Source: Pseudomaricurvus sp033283175 | Lineage (GTDB): Bacteria > Pseudomonadota > Gammaproteobacteria > Pseudomonadales > Cellvibrionaceae | Assembly (NCBI GenBank): GCA_033283175.1 | Contig: JAWMQM010000001.1 | Coordinates: forward strand, 992,001-1,056,000 | Length of the DNA: 64,000 nucleotides | Direction: 5' to 3' | Shown: piece after piece, positions 15,367 to 23,617 of the stretch | How positions within the stretch are numbered: the first letter of the stretch is position 1 | How the letters are laid out: every line of letters begins with the position of its first letter | Notes under the pieces: generated by a model | What the model saw: only the letters and a program-made list of their open reading frames with translations | Database searches by the model: none | What the model was told of the DNA's origin: nothing | Position numbers and translations under genes: made by a program

Positions 15367-15384
15367 ATGGAGTCCATAAAGTGA
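15367..15384 (+). promoter_or_regulatory. Upstream mini-ORF coupled to cassette 14 GTG start
   Basis: ATG 15367 opens a 5-codon frame (MESIK) whose TGA at 15382-15384 overlaps the GTG start (GTGA). Its GGAG (15369-15372) is the ribosome site for the main gene. This is the third cassette with this layout. Confidence 0.5.
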
Positions 15385-16109
15385 AAAAACTTATTCTTTC
15401 GATCTACGGATTTTCTTGCTACCTGATTGGCTTACTCGGTCTTACCGCTTTTATGCTTTACATGGGAAGCTGGAGCTTTCTACCAAAGCATATCAACTCT
15501 GGCACTGCTGATGGCAGTACTCTAGAAGCCTTTATGGTCAATTTACTAATCATTTTTCTATTCGGATTACATCACAGCATAACCGCCCGTAGTAGTTTTA
15601 AGAAAAAGCTAACCAAATATATTCCTGCTGAAATAGAACGTAGTACTTACGTTATGATTTCAGGGGTTTTCATGTTCGCCATCTGCCTATACTGGCAACC
15701 GGTAGCGGGTGTAGTTTGGAGCACGGATAATTTGGTCGTAATTTTTATTCTAAAGGCTATCCATGTCCTTGGCTGGATAATGCTGGTGGCTGCAACCTTC
15801 GAGATCGACCATTTTCACCTCATGGGACTTAGGCAGAGTTTTACAATGAATGCAGTTGAGGGGAACAAACTTAAGGAACACTTTCTTTACAGCATAGTGC
15901 GTCACCCTATTCAAACCGGAGTTTTAATGGGTATATGGTCTACAGCCTATATGAGCATGACCCAGTTTATGCTGTCTATTTGTATGACTTTATATATATT
16001 TATCGGGCTGTACTACGAAGAGAAATCTCTTGTATCCCACTTTGGCGATACTTATTTAGATTACAAAAAACGAGTGCCAAGACTAATACCCTTTTGGCCA
16101 ACCAGGTGA
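15381..16109 (+). CDS. Cassette 14: MddA-like membrane S-methyltransferase
   Basis: A 242-residue integral membrane protein with about six hydrophobic segments. The FGLHHSITAR, PAEIERSTYVMISG and FHLMGLRQSF motifs and the C-terminal YSIVRHPIQTGVLMGIW and YYEEKSLVSHFGDTYLDYKK motifs match the methanethiol S-methyltransferase (MddA) pattern within the ICMT/NnrU superfamily. The RHP and EE motifs are the SAM-binding region. MddA methylates methanethiol to dimethylsulfide at the cytoplasmic membrane. GTG start with GGAG at 15369-15372. The superfamily is certain; exact substrate is inferred from motif similarity recalled from memory. Confidence 0.75.
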   Translation: MKKLILSIYGFSCYLIGLLGLTAFMLYMGSWSFLPKHINSGTADGSTLEAFMVNLLIIFLFGLHHSITARSSFKKKLTKYIPAEIERSTYVMISGVFMFAICLYWQPVAGVVWSTDNLVVIFILKAIHVLGWIMLVAATFEIDHFHLMGLRQSFTMNAVEGNKLKEHFLYSIVRHPIQTGVLMGIWSTAYMSMTQFMLSICMTLYIFIGLYYEEKSLVSHFGDTYLDYKKRVPRLIPFWPTR

Positions 16110-16115
16110 TTAAAA

Positions 16116-16175
16116 ATCTAACAAGTCAAAGTTCTTGGACGCAGAAAATCTGCGCCGGTGCTTGAGGCGCTAGAG
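16116..16175 (+). other. attC site 14 (compact 60-bp type, variant core)
   Basis: ATCTAAC left end; 60 bp; nearly identical to attC3 with GCAGA/TCTGC at the stem tip. The right core reads GCTAGAG (16169-16175) instead of GTTRRRY, replacing the conserved second base, which may weaken recombination. Confidence 0.88.
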
Positions 16176-16185
16176 CTATTCATTA

Positions 16186-16482
16186 ATGAGACACTATCTT
16201 TTAATAATTCCATTTCTAGCAGCATGTTGTGCTGCAGCAATGGATGTTGCGTATTTATATACATATAAACAGGCATTGTTTGACGAGATTCATGGGGCTG
16301 GATCAGCTCAATGGCAAATGATTTTTGCATATTACTACTGGCCTATTGGGGCAGCACTATTGGCTCTTGTTTTAGCGTTACTAATTAACCGAACAAGGTA
16401 TAAGCTGTATTTTTCAATAACTATAGTTTTGTCGATTACTCCGCTAGCACTTTCTCAGTTAGTGAGAAATGGTTACTACTAA
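16186..16482 (+). CDS. Cassette 15: three-helix membrane protein of unknown function
   Basis: A 98-residue protein with hydrophobic segments at about 4-26, 45-66 and 74-90. It is the last cassette gene; only the left end of an attC follows it. No ribosome site or family motif recognised. Confidence 0.72.
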   Translation: MRHYLLIIPFLAACCAAAMDVAYLYTYKQALFDEIHGAGSAQWQMIFAYYYWPIGAALLALVLALLINRTRYKLYFSITIVLSITPLALSQLVRNGYY

Positions 16483-16484
16483 AG

Positions 16485-16500
16485 CTCTAACAAGATACCA
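16485..16500 (+). other. Truncated attC 15, left end only; end of the array
   Basis: CTCTAACAAG at 16485-16494 matches attC left ends, but no complementary right half or GTTRRRY core follows before the next chromosomal gene at 16530. The array appears to end in a deletion of this attC. Confidence 0.7.
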
Positions 16501-16529
16501 CTCTTAAAGCATCCCCCCCGAGATAGCAC

Positions 16530-17561
16530 ATGCGCATTACAAGGACGACACTAAACCGGGCAGTCACTGAGCAGATCATCAGCTCCGCACAGGCGGACGC
16601 GCTGTTGGAGCTGTTCCAGGCTGAACACCAGAACACACCCAGCTTCAGTTTTACCCATGTTCTCTATTACTGCGGCGGCCTTATTGCCATTGGCGCGATG
16701 ACGCTGTTTATGAACCTGGGATGGGAAGCCTTTGGTGGAGCCGGTATTACACTGATCACCATGGTTTACGCCCTCGCCGGCTTGATGCTTACCAACCGTT
16801 TCCGGGCGAAGGCGCTGGCCATACCCGCCGGGATTTGTGCGACGTTTGTGGTTTGCTTAACGCCGCTTGGCATCTACGGCGCGCAGCTGTGGTTTGGCAT
16901 CTGGCCCGATGACAGCACCTATCGCGACTACCATCGTTATATCGAATGGCATTGGCTGTATATGGAGCTGGGAACCCTCGCCGTGGGCACCACCATTGCC
17001 TGGCGTTACAAGTACCCGTTTCTGGTGATGCCCATTGCGGTCACGCTTTGGTATATGACCATGGACATTACCGCCATGCTCAGCGAAGGGGATATCACCT
17101 GGGAGCTGAGAAAGCTGGTTTCGCTCTACAGTGGACTGTTAATGACCGGACTTGCCTTCTGGATCGACGTCAGGTCCCGGCACAAAGCGGATTATGCCTT
17201 CTGGGTTTACCTGTTCGGCGTTATGGCATTCTGGGGCGGCTTGTCCTCCCAGTATTCCGACAGCGAGCTCTCCAGGTTTATTTACCTCTGCATCAACCTG
17301 TTGATGATAGGTGTGGGGGTTTTACTGACCCGCCGTGTGTTTGTGGTTTTCGGGGCTATTGGCAGCTGCGGTTACCTGGGCCACCTGGCCTCCAGCGTAT
17401 TCCGGGACAGCTGGCTGTTCCCGATCTCGCTGACGGCCATCGGCATCGGCATCATCTGGCTTGGTGTTCTCTGGCAGATGCATGAGCAACGCCTCACCAA
17501 AAAATTTCGTGGGTATCTACCTTTGCCGCTGCGGGAACTGCTGGAATCCAAAGCCGGTTAA
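16530..17561 (+). CDS. DUF2157-like polytopic membrane protein
   Basis: A 343-residue protein. The soluble N-terminal helix bundle (about 1-40, VTEQIISSAQADALLELF) preceding about nine transmembrane segments is typical of DUF2157-type membrane proteins. GC-rich codon use resumes here, so it marks the chromosomal flank of the integron. Function of the family is unknown. It ends 55 bases before a small exported protein on the same strand. Confidence 0.8.
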   Translation: MRITRTTLNRAVTEQIISSAQADALLELFQAEHQNTPSFSFTHVLYYCGGLIAIGAMTLFMNLGWEAFGGAGITLITMVYALAGLMLTNRFRAKALAIPAGICATFVVCLTPLGIYGAQLWFGIWPDDSTYRDYHRYIEWHWLYMELGTLAVGTTIAWRYKYPFLVMPIAVTLWYMTMDITAMLSEGDITWELRKLVSLYSGLLMTGLAFWIDVRSRHKADYAFWVYLFGVMAFWGGLSSQYSDSELSRFIYLCINLLMIGVGVLLTRRVFVVFGAIGSCGYLGHLASSVFRDSWLFPISLTAIGIGIIWLGVLWQMHEQRLTKKFRGYLPLPLRELLESKAG

Positions 17562-17616
17562 CATCTGGTGCGGCAGGCTTGCGCCGCCAACCCGTCGTTT
17601 CAGCCCAGGAGAGACC

Positions 17617-17928
17617 ATGTCCGGATTTGCCCGGCTCACCATGATCATGCTGTTGCTGTCGCTGGCAGCAAGCGTGATCCAGGCTCACGAATGCACCGCA
17701 GAGCGAGATGAGTTCAGTCTCCATTTTCAAAGCCTGCCGCTGGTGACCGCGTTCGAACTTATTGCCGAATACGCCGGCCGGGAGCTGGTCGTGAATAGCG
17801 ACCGCAATCCTGCCGTGCCGCTGCATTACAACTGTCTGGCGTGGCAGTTTATCGGTCTTGATCTGGCGGAGAAGCATGGCTTCAGGATTGAAATCACCAG
17901 AGACAAGATAGTAGTTAGCAACCCATGA
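17617..17928 (+). CDS. Stand-alone secretin/TonB short N-terminal (STN) domain protein
   Basis: A 103-residue protein with a Sec signal peptide (about 1-23, ending IQAHE) followed only by one STN-like domain. FSLHFQSLPLVTAFELIAEY, ELVVNSD and FRIEITRDKIVVSNP follow the N0/STN pattern of PilQ-type secretins and TonB-dependent receptors. Two Cys (Cys25 in ECTAERD and one in YNCLAWQF) could form a disulfide. Start ATG 17617 has AGGAGA at 17607. Periplasmic adaptor role inferred; the partner is unknown. Confidence 0.75.
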   Translation: MSGFARLTMIMLLLSLAASVIQAHECTAERDEFSLHFQSLPLVTAFELIAEYAGRELVVNSDRNPAVPLHYNCLAWQFIGLDLAEKHGFRIEITRDKIVVSNP

Positions 17929-18174
17929 TGACCCGCAACTTGCCGCCAGGTGGCCGGGGAGCCAGCATGTAGTAACCCCGGGAGTAACACCCCTGGCACC
18001 GCATTGACGCGCAGCAGCCAACCATCCCTTGCCCCGCGCCCAGTGCGCAGGCTATAACACCCTACACCCGACCAGGCCCAGGATCGGGCCGCAGGGAAGC
18101 GATACGCGGGATGGAATCTAACAACAGGTGCGACAGCGCATCGCGGAACGCTTTAACAACAAAATGGAGCTTGT

Positions 18175-18366
18175 ATGAACGCTAAACTTATTGGACTGAT
18201 ACTGATCATTATTGGCGCAGCCCTGGCGATTTGGGGCTATAACCAGTACGACGCTGCCGGCGCCCAGCTCACCCGCGCCATCGGTGGCGACTCCCCCATC
18301 GAAGCCTGGGCCGCAATGGTGGGCGGTGCAATTTGCATTGTGATTGGTGTTTTCCGGCTCAAATAG
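18175..18366 (+). CDS. DUF3185 family small membrane protein
   Basis: A 63-residue protein with two hydrophobic helices (about 4-20 and 43-60) separated by a polar loop. NAKLIGLILIIIGAALAIWG and the AMVGGAICIVIGVFRLK end match DUF3185. Function unknown. An ATGGAG sequence precedes the start by about six bases. Confidence 0.8.
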   Translation: MNAKLIGLILIIIGAALAIWGYNQYDAAGAQLTRAIGGDSPIEAWAAMVGGAICIVIGVFRLK

Positions 18367-18391
18367 ACTGGCACCGGCTCAGTGCCCCCCC

Positions 18392-18413
18392 GATCCCCGC
18401 CGCTACGGGGATC
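18392..18413. repeat. Hairpin after the DUF3185 gene
   Basis: GATCCCCG and CGGGGATC flank CCGCTA. There is no T run, so it is a structural hairpin or processed terminator rather than a standard terminator. Confidence 0.45.
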
Positions 18414-18615
18414 TGTGCTGCTTGCCGTCGCCGCCAGCGTTGTGACGGTAGCTGCTATAGCCCACGCTCCCGTGCTCGAACGCACTCCCGACCGCCGGCA
18501 GGAAAGACCCTGCAACCCGGTTATTCGATAGATACCCGCGAGTGGACTATTCTTTCTCCGATAGTGGCAGGCTCAGGGATTTACCCTGCGCCTCAGTCAG
18601 TAGGAGGAACTCCCC

Positions 18616-19248
18616 ATGACCCCCTGGGAAATCAACGCCCTCGCCTTTACCAACTGCAACTGTGCCTACGGTTGCCCCTGCCAGTTCAATGCCCTGCCGA
18701 CCCATGGACACTGTGAGGCCATCCACTCGATGGAGATCAGCAGTGGCTTTTTTGGTGATACCGACCTCAGCGGTGCTCGCGTGGTGACGGTACTGAAATG
18801 GCCCGGGGCCATCCACGAAGGCGGCGGCAAGGCGTTTATCACCATCGACGACAGCACCTCGGAGGCCCAGCGCATGGCCCTGCTGACCATTCTCAGCGGC
18901 GCCGAGACGGAACCCGGCGCCACTATCTGGAATGTGTTTGCCGCCACGCTGGATGAAGTGCTGGAACCGGTGTTCCGCCCCATCGAATTCCACGTGGATA
19001 TGGCCAACCTCACCAGCAATATCCGTGTCGGCGACGATATCCATGTGCAGGCCACACCCATCTACAATCCCGTGACAGGTGCCGAGCACCGGGTGCAGAT
19101 CCATCTGGATACCGGCTTCGAGTACAGCGTTGCGCAGATGGGCAGCGGCAGCAGCCGGGTGGGCGGGCCGATACCGCTGTCGTTGAAGGACAGCTACGGC
19201 CAGTTCAATGAGATCCATATCAACAACCAGGGTGTAATGGCACATTGA
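18616..19248 (+). CDS. DUF1326 domain protein
   Basis: A 210-residue protein without signal peptide. The N-terminal TNCNCAYGCPCQFNALP motif (Cys at about 15, 17, 21 and 23) is the DUF1326 hallmark and looks like a metal or heme-binding cluster. The C-terminal DSYGQFNEIHIN motif is also typical. The strong TAGGAGG ribosome site at 18601 marks it as the first gene of an operon with DUF2182 and cytochrome P460 genes. DUF1326 function is not established; the Cys-rich motif and neighbours suggest metal handling (inference). Confidence 0.88.
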   Translation: MTPWEINALAFTNCNCAYGCPCQFNALPTHGHCEAIHSMEISSGFFGDTDLSGARVVTVLKWPGAIHEGGGKAFITIDDSTSEAQRMALLTILSGAETEPGATIWNVFAATLDEVLEPVFRPIEFHVDMANLTSNIRVGDDIHVQATPIYNPVTGAEHRVQIHLDTGFEYSVAQMGSGSSRVGGPIPLSLKDSYGQFNEIHINNQGVMAH

Positions 19249-20117
19249 CGCCAGAGGGTAACCCGCCGCCCCAATCCCCGGTATCGCTGCCGGAGCTCTG
19301 GGCAACCCGCGAGCCCTGGATCACCGGCGCCCTGCTCTGCCTGGTGACAGTGGCCAGCTGGACCTGGCTGCTGCAGGGTGCAGGCACCGGCATGGATACC
19401 TGGGCCATGAGTGTGTGGCAACTACCCGCCGGCAATGGTGAGCTGGCCGGCGGTGATGGCTGGAGTCCCGGCTACAGCCTGATCATGCTGGCAATGTGGT
19501 GGGTAATGATGATCGCCATGATGCTGCCCAGCGCCGCCCCCATGATCCTGCTCTTTGCCAGGGTATACCGGTTCAACTACCGGCCCCGGGCCGACCACCC
19601 CGCGGCTGCCGGGATACCACCGGCCACTGCCATCACACTGTTCACCCTGGGCTACCTGCTGATCTGGTTGCTGTTCAGTATTGCCGCCGCCAGCGTGCAC
19701 GGGCTGCTGGAGTGGGCAGCCATTATCCACCCCATGATGATGTGGATTAATGTGCCGCAACTGTCCGCATTGTTGCTCTTGATCGCCGGCGTCTACCAGT
19801 TGACCCCCCTCAAGGAGAACTGCCTGCGCCACTGCCAGCAGCCCGCTCAGTACCTCACCAGCCACTGGCGGCGCGGGCGCTGGGGACCATTGCGGATGGG
19901 CGTCGGCCACGGTCTCTACTGCCTGGGCTGCTGCTGGGCGCTGATGCTGTTGCTGTTTGTGGGCGGCGCCATGAATCTGATCTGGATTGTGGGGCTGAGT
20001 TTGTGGGTGCTGATCGAAAAGTTGTCCCCCCGTTGGCCCTGGCTGCAGCGGCTTTCAGCCGCCGCGCTGATTGGGGGCGGGGTACTGCTCTGGCACCAGG
20101 TAGCCGTGCTGGCGTGA
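19245..20117 (+). CDS. DUF2182 predicted metal-binding membrane protein
   Basis: A 290-residue protein with about seven transmembrane segments. The WWVMMIAMMLPSAAPM, PLKENCLRHC and HGLYCLGCCWALM motifs are diagnostic of DUF2182, and the CLRHC and CLGCC clusters could coordinate a metal. I use the TTG start at 19245, which overlaps the DUF1326 stop (TTGA); the next ATG at 19390 would remove the first membrane helix. Translational coupling to DUF1326 supports a physical partnership. Confidence 0.85.
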   Translation: MTPEGNPPPQSPVSLPELWATREPWITGALLCLVTVASWTWLLQGAGTGMDTWAMSVWQLPAGNGELAGGDGWSPGYSLIMLAMWWVMMIAMMLPSAAPMILLFARVYRFNYRPRADHPAAAGIPPATAITLFTLGYLLIWLLFSIAAASVHGLLEWAAIIHPMMMWINVPQLSALLLLIAGVYQLTPLKENCLRHCQQPAQYLTSHWRRGRWGPLRMGVGHGLYCLGCCWALMLLLFVGGAMNLIWIVGLSLWVLIEKLSPRWPWLQRLSAAALIGGGVLLWHQVAVLA

Positions 20118-20145
20118 AGTTCCGGTAAAACCAGAGGACGCGATC

Positions 20146-20652
20146 ATGAAATCCATAACATCAAACTACTGCTGGCTCTCTCTCCTCAGTGTGTGCATGG
20201 CCGCTGCCGTCGCAGAGTCCCCGGCCCCCTCGCACGACATCAGCTACCCAACCGGGTGGCAGAACTGGTCCACCATCGCGGTTTCGCACCGCACCGACAA
20301 CAACACCATCCGCACCATTCTCGGCAACGATATCGCTGTGAACGCCGCCCGCACCGGCAACACCAACCCCTGGCCCGACGGTGCCATTCTCGGCAAGGTG
20401 GTGTGGAAAGATGCCCAGTTGCCGGACTGGAGCAGCGCCACAGGGCCGGGGGAATTTGTGCACGCGGAGTTTATGTTCCGGGACTCGGCAAAATACGCGG
20501 ACACCTACGGCTGGGGCTGGGGGCGCTGGGTTGGCGATGCCCAGCAACCGTTTAATGGGGGGGCGCAAGTGTGCATTGCCTGCCATACGCCGGTGAAGGA
20601 TCGGAACTGGGTGTTTACCCATCCGGCCACGTTCCCCGCCGGGGTTAAGTAG
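20146..20652 (+). CDS. Cytochrome P460-like c-type heme protein
   Basis: A 168-residue exported protein. Signal peptide about 1-23; one CIACH heme c motif (Cys143, Cys146, His147) near the C-terminus and the YGWGWGRW segment typical of cytochrome P460. Family members oxidise hydroxylamine or bind related small N-oxides through a Lys-crosslinked heme; I cannot assign the cross-linking Lys with confidence. It lies 28 bases after the DUF2182 gene in the same orientation and probably belongs to the same operon. Confidence 0.85.
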   Translation: MKSITSNYCWLSLLSVCMAAAVAESPAPSHDISYPTGWQNWSTIAVSHRTDNNTIRTILGNDIAVNAARTGNTNPWPDGAILGKVVWKDAQLPDWSSATGPGEFVHAEFMFRDSAKYADTYGWGWGRWVGDAQQPFNGGAQVCIACHTPVKDRNWVFTHPATFPAGVK

Positions 20653-20796
20653 CACCGTTTGACAATCACCCGAGGCGGTGCTGCATCAGGCAGATGAAGT
20701 ACAGAGCACCCAGTGCGCCTCCACAGGCAGGAGATAGTCAGGACAGCGAAAAGATGAAACCATGCTGGCACCAACTTCGGTAGACAAACAATAACC

Positions 20797-20814
20797 AGAT
20801 AACGGTTCTTATCT
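20797..20814. promoter_or_regulatory. Inverted repeat upstream of the S9 peptidase
   Basis: AGATAA-CGGTTC-TTATCT is a perfect 6-bp-arm dyad, 20 bases before the ATG at 20835. It may be an operator, or the right arm may overlap a -10 box. No regulator is assigned. Confidence 0.35.
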
Positions 20815-20834
20815 CACAACGCCGGTGTCGAATC

Positions 20835-23369
20835 ATGAAAAGCACTTTTCGCTGGTATTCCCCTCAATGGGTTGAAGCCAATGTACGCATCACGCTTTGT
20901 TCGGACATCTGTTTATTTGCAGGCTCCCGGTGGTGTCGATCTGTGCTGACACTCCTTAAAAGCCACCGCTTACGCATAGCCGCCACGGCCTGCCTGGCGT
21001 TAGTGTCTATAGCCACCGCCTCTGCAGCGACAGAGACAGAAACAGAGACAAGCCTGTATCGGATGCCATCGGACGCTGTAATCCAACTGCTCACCGCACC
21101 GGCACCAGCGCAGCCGTTAATCCACGCACGCTCCGGTAATATCGCCCTGCTGGAGACCGATAAAGTCATCAGTCAGCGCCGTTTGCTGGCACCCCGCATC
21201 GGCCTGGCCGGGGTGCGGCTGGATCCGGTAACGGGCATCACGGATATTGAACCCATGGTGCGCCAGATCACCCTGGTTCGGGCCGATGGTCATGGGGCTG
21301 AGCAGGTAGCTGGCGCCCCGCCCACCAAACCCGCCACCTGGACAGCAGAGGGCGAGAGCCGCTTCACCTTCGTGCAGTTCTCCCCCGATGGCGCCAGGTT
21401 ATCGGCGTTGCGGGTGGCAACGGGCAAACCATCAGAGCTGTGGATTTACGACATTGCCACAGGCCGTACGCGCAAGGTCAGCAGCCATGTCAGTCCGGTG
21501 TGGGGCAACCCCTGTGAATGGGTCGATGCCGACGCCTTGCTGTGCCGCATGCGCCCCAAGCGGCCGCCTGCGTTACCGGAGCCATCCACCGATGGCCCGG
21601 TGGTGGTTGATCATGCCGGCGACACGCTACCGACGCGCACCTACACCATGCTGCTGGAGAACGGTTACGACGATGCCCTGTTTGAACATTATTTCACCGT
21701 CGAACTTGCCCGCATCAGTAGCAAAGGAAAGGTTGAACGGTTGGGGGTATCGCCGGGGCTGATCAAACACTTTGAAGTCGCGCCCAGTGGTCAATATGTG
21801 CTACTACGCAGGCTGCAACCACCCTACCCCCGTCTGGTACCGGCACCGCGTTTTCCCGCAACGGTGGAAGTCTGGGATCTGGCCGCGGGCAAGCGGATCT
21901 ATCAGTCGGAACCTGTCGGTTTCGGCATCGAGGATAGTGATGAGTACGGTGCTGAGCTGGACAGCATCCAATGGCAACCCGATCAGCCGGCCACCGCCGG
22001 CTATCTCTATCGCCGCCCCCTCAAGGACGGCGCCGTCGAATACCAGTGGCGTACCTTGCAGGCATCCCCTACCGCCAAACCGGTGGTGCTTGCCCGTAGC
22101 GATTCGCGCATCCTCTCCTTCGGCTGGAGCAGCGCGGGGACACCCTGGCATTTGAGTCGTGGCCAGCAGGGTGAGACCGTGCTGACGGTGCTGCTGCCGG
22201 AGGGCAACAACATACTCTGGCACGGTGATCGCTCGGATCGCGCCGCAGACCCGGGGCGGGCACTGCGGGTGGATGGTCAGCAGGGTCCCGTACTGGAGCA
22301 CGACGGTCGTATCTTTCTCACCGGTGATGGTCTGACCGCGGCCGGCCCGCGCCCCTTCCTCAACAGTGTCGATATTCGCAGCGGCGAGACGCGGCAATTG
22401 TGGCTTGCCGAGGACGGCGTGTATGAACCGGTGCTGGCCATACTGGACCCGGCGCAGGAGGCCTGGCTCACCCGCCGCGAAACCGAAACCCGGCCACCGC
22501 AATTAAATCGTGTGCAACAGGGTACCGTCTCTACCCTGTATTCCGCCGGGGACCCCTATCCCGCATTACAGAAGGTGGAACGACGCCGTATCGAGTACCC
22601 CCGCGCCGACGGCGTTACCCTGCGGGCCACTCTCTACCTGCCCAAGAGCAACGACGCGCCCAAACCGCTGCCCACGCTGATATGGATCTATCCACGGGAA
22701 TACGACGATCCCGCACAGGCGGAACAGCTGGACAGCAAAGCCTTTCGCTTTCACAACATCGTCGGTCCATCGGCGATTGCCGCAACCCTGGCGGGTTACG
22801 CTGTGGTGGTCAGCCCCACCGTGCCGATCCTGAGCACCGATGACGGCAATGGTTACCTGCCGCAGCTGGTGGCCAGTACCGATGCGCTGGTGGATTTTCT
22901 GGTGGAACAAAACATCAGTCACCCCGGGCGCATCGCCATTGGCGGACGCAGTTACGGCGCCTTTTCCGCCGCCAACCTGCTGATCCATTCCGACAAATTT
23001 GCCAGTGGCATCGCCATGAGTGGTGCCTACAACCGCACCCTGACACCCTTTGGTTTCCAGCATGAAAAGCGCAGCTTCTGGGAGGCCACCGATTACTACA
23101 GCAGCATCTCGCCCTTCTTCCATGCCAACCAGGTGAAAAAGCCGCTGTTGCTGGTGCACGGCGGCGAAGACCCCAATCCCGGCACACCCAAAGCGCAGGC
23201 CCGGCGCTTCTTCCATGCGCTGGTGGGTGAAGGCGCCGTGTGCCGCTACGTGGAGCTTCCCGGTGAGGCCCATCACTACCGCGGCCGGGAAACGGTGCTG
23301 TACGCCACCTGGGAGATGATCAACTGGCTCGACCTCACCATCGGGCCAAACGCCGGGTTACCGGATTGA
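20835..23369 (+). CDS. S9 family peptidase, glutamyl endopeptidase-like
   Basis: An 844-residue prolyl-oligopeptidase-type serine peptidase with an N-terminal beta-propeller (about 60-600) and C-terminal alpha/beta hydrolase. Ser706 in GGRSYGAF, Asp779 in GGEDPNPG and His813 or 814 in GEAHHYRGRE form the triad. WIYPREYDDP and LTPFGFQHEKRSFWEATDYY resemble the plant chloroplast glutamyl endopeptidase branch. The hydrophobic stretch at about 48-66 (AATACLALVSIATASAA) suggests a signal peptide; GTG at 20943 (residue 37) would give a standard leader and may be the true start. Confidence 0.9.
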   Translation: MKSTFRWYSPQWVEANVRITLCSDICLFAGSRWCRSVLTLLKSHRLRIAATACLALVSIATASAATETETETSLYRMPSDAVIQLLTAPAPAQPLIHARSGNIALLETDKVISQRRLLAPRIGLAGVRLDPVTGITDIEPMVRQITLVRADGHGAEQVAGAPPTKPATWTAEGESRFTFVQFSPDGARLSALRVATGKPSELWIYDIATGRTRKVSSHVSPVWGNPCEWVDADALLCRMRPKRPPALPEPSTDGPVVVDHAGDTLPTRTYTMLLENGYDDALFEHYFTVELARISSKGKVERLGVSPGLIKHFEVAPSGQYVLLRRLQPPYPRLVPAPRFPATVEVWDLAAGKRIYQSEPVGFGIEDSDEYGAELDSIQWQPDQPATAGYLYRRPLKDGAVEYQWRTLQASPTAKPVVLARSDSRILSFGWSSAGTPWHLSRGQQGETVLTVLLPEGNNILWHGDRSDRAADPGRALRVDGQQGPVLEHDGRIFLTGDGLTAAGPRPFLNSVDIRSGETRQLWLAEDGVYEPVLAILDPAQEAWLTRRETETRPPQLNRVQQGTVSTLYSAGDPYPALQKVERRRIEYPRADGVTLRATLYLPKSNDAPKPLPTLIWIYPREYDDPAQAEQLDSKAFRFHNIVGPSAIAATLAGYAVVVSPTVPILSTDDGNGYLPQLVASTDALVDFLVEQNISHPGRIAIGGRSYGAFSAANLLIHSDKFASGIAMSGAYNRTLTPFGFQHEKRSFWEATDYYSSISPFFHANQVKKPLLLVHGGEDPNPGTPKAQARRFFHALVGEGAVCRYVELPGEAHHYRGRETVLYATWEMINWLDLTIGPNAGLPD

Positions 23370-23617
23370 GGCGTTGCCAGTCGGCTTAACATCGCCTCCG
23401 CTCCATGCCGACCACCGCAGGGCAATAATCCGCGTGTGGGCAAAAACGACCGGTAGGCAAGCGCACAGGTTCGGCCGGTAGCAGGGTTATACTCCGATAG
23501 AGAAGCAGCTGGTTTTGATCCGGGAATTGCCGTCAGGGCAACTGCCACAATGCCGGCTGACCAGCACAATAATAATCAAGGGCAGCAGTCCCTGACTGCC
23601 CGGAGGAGTAACACTCT

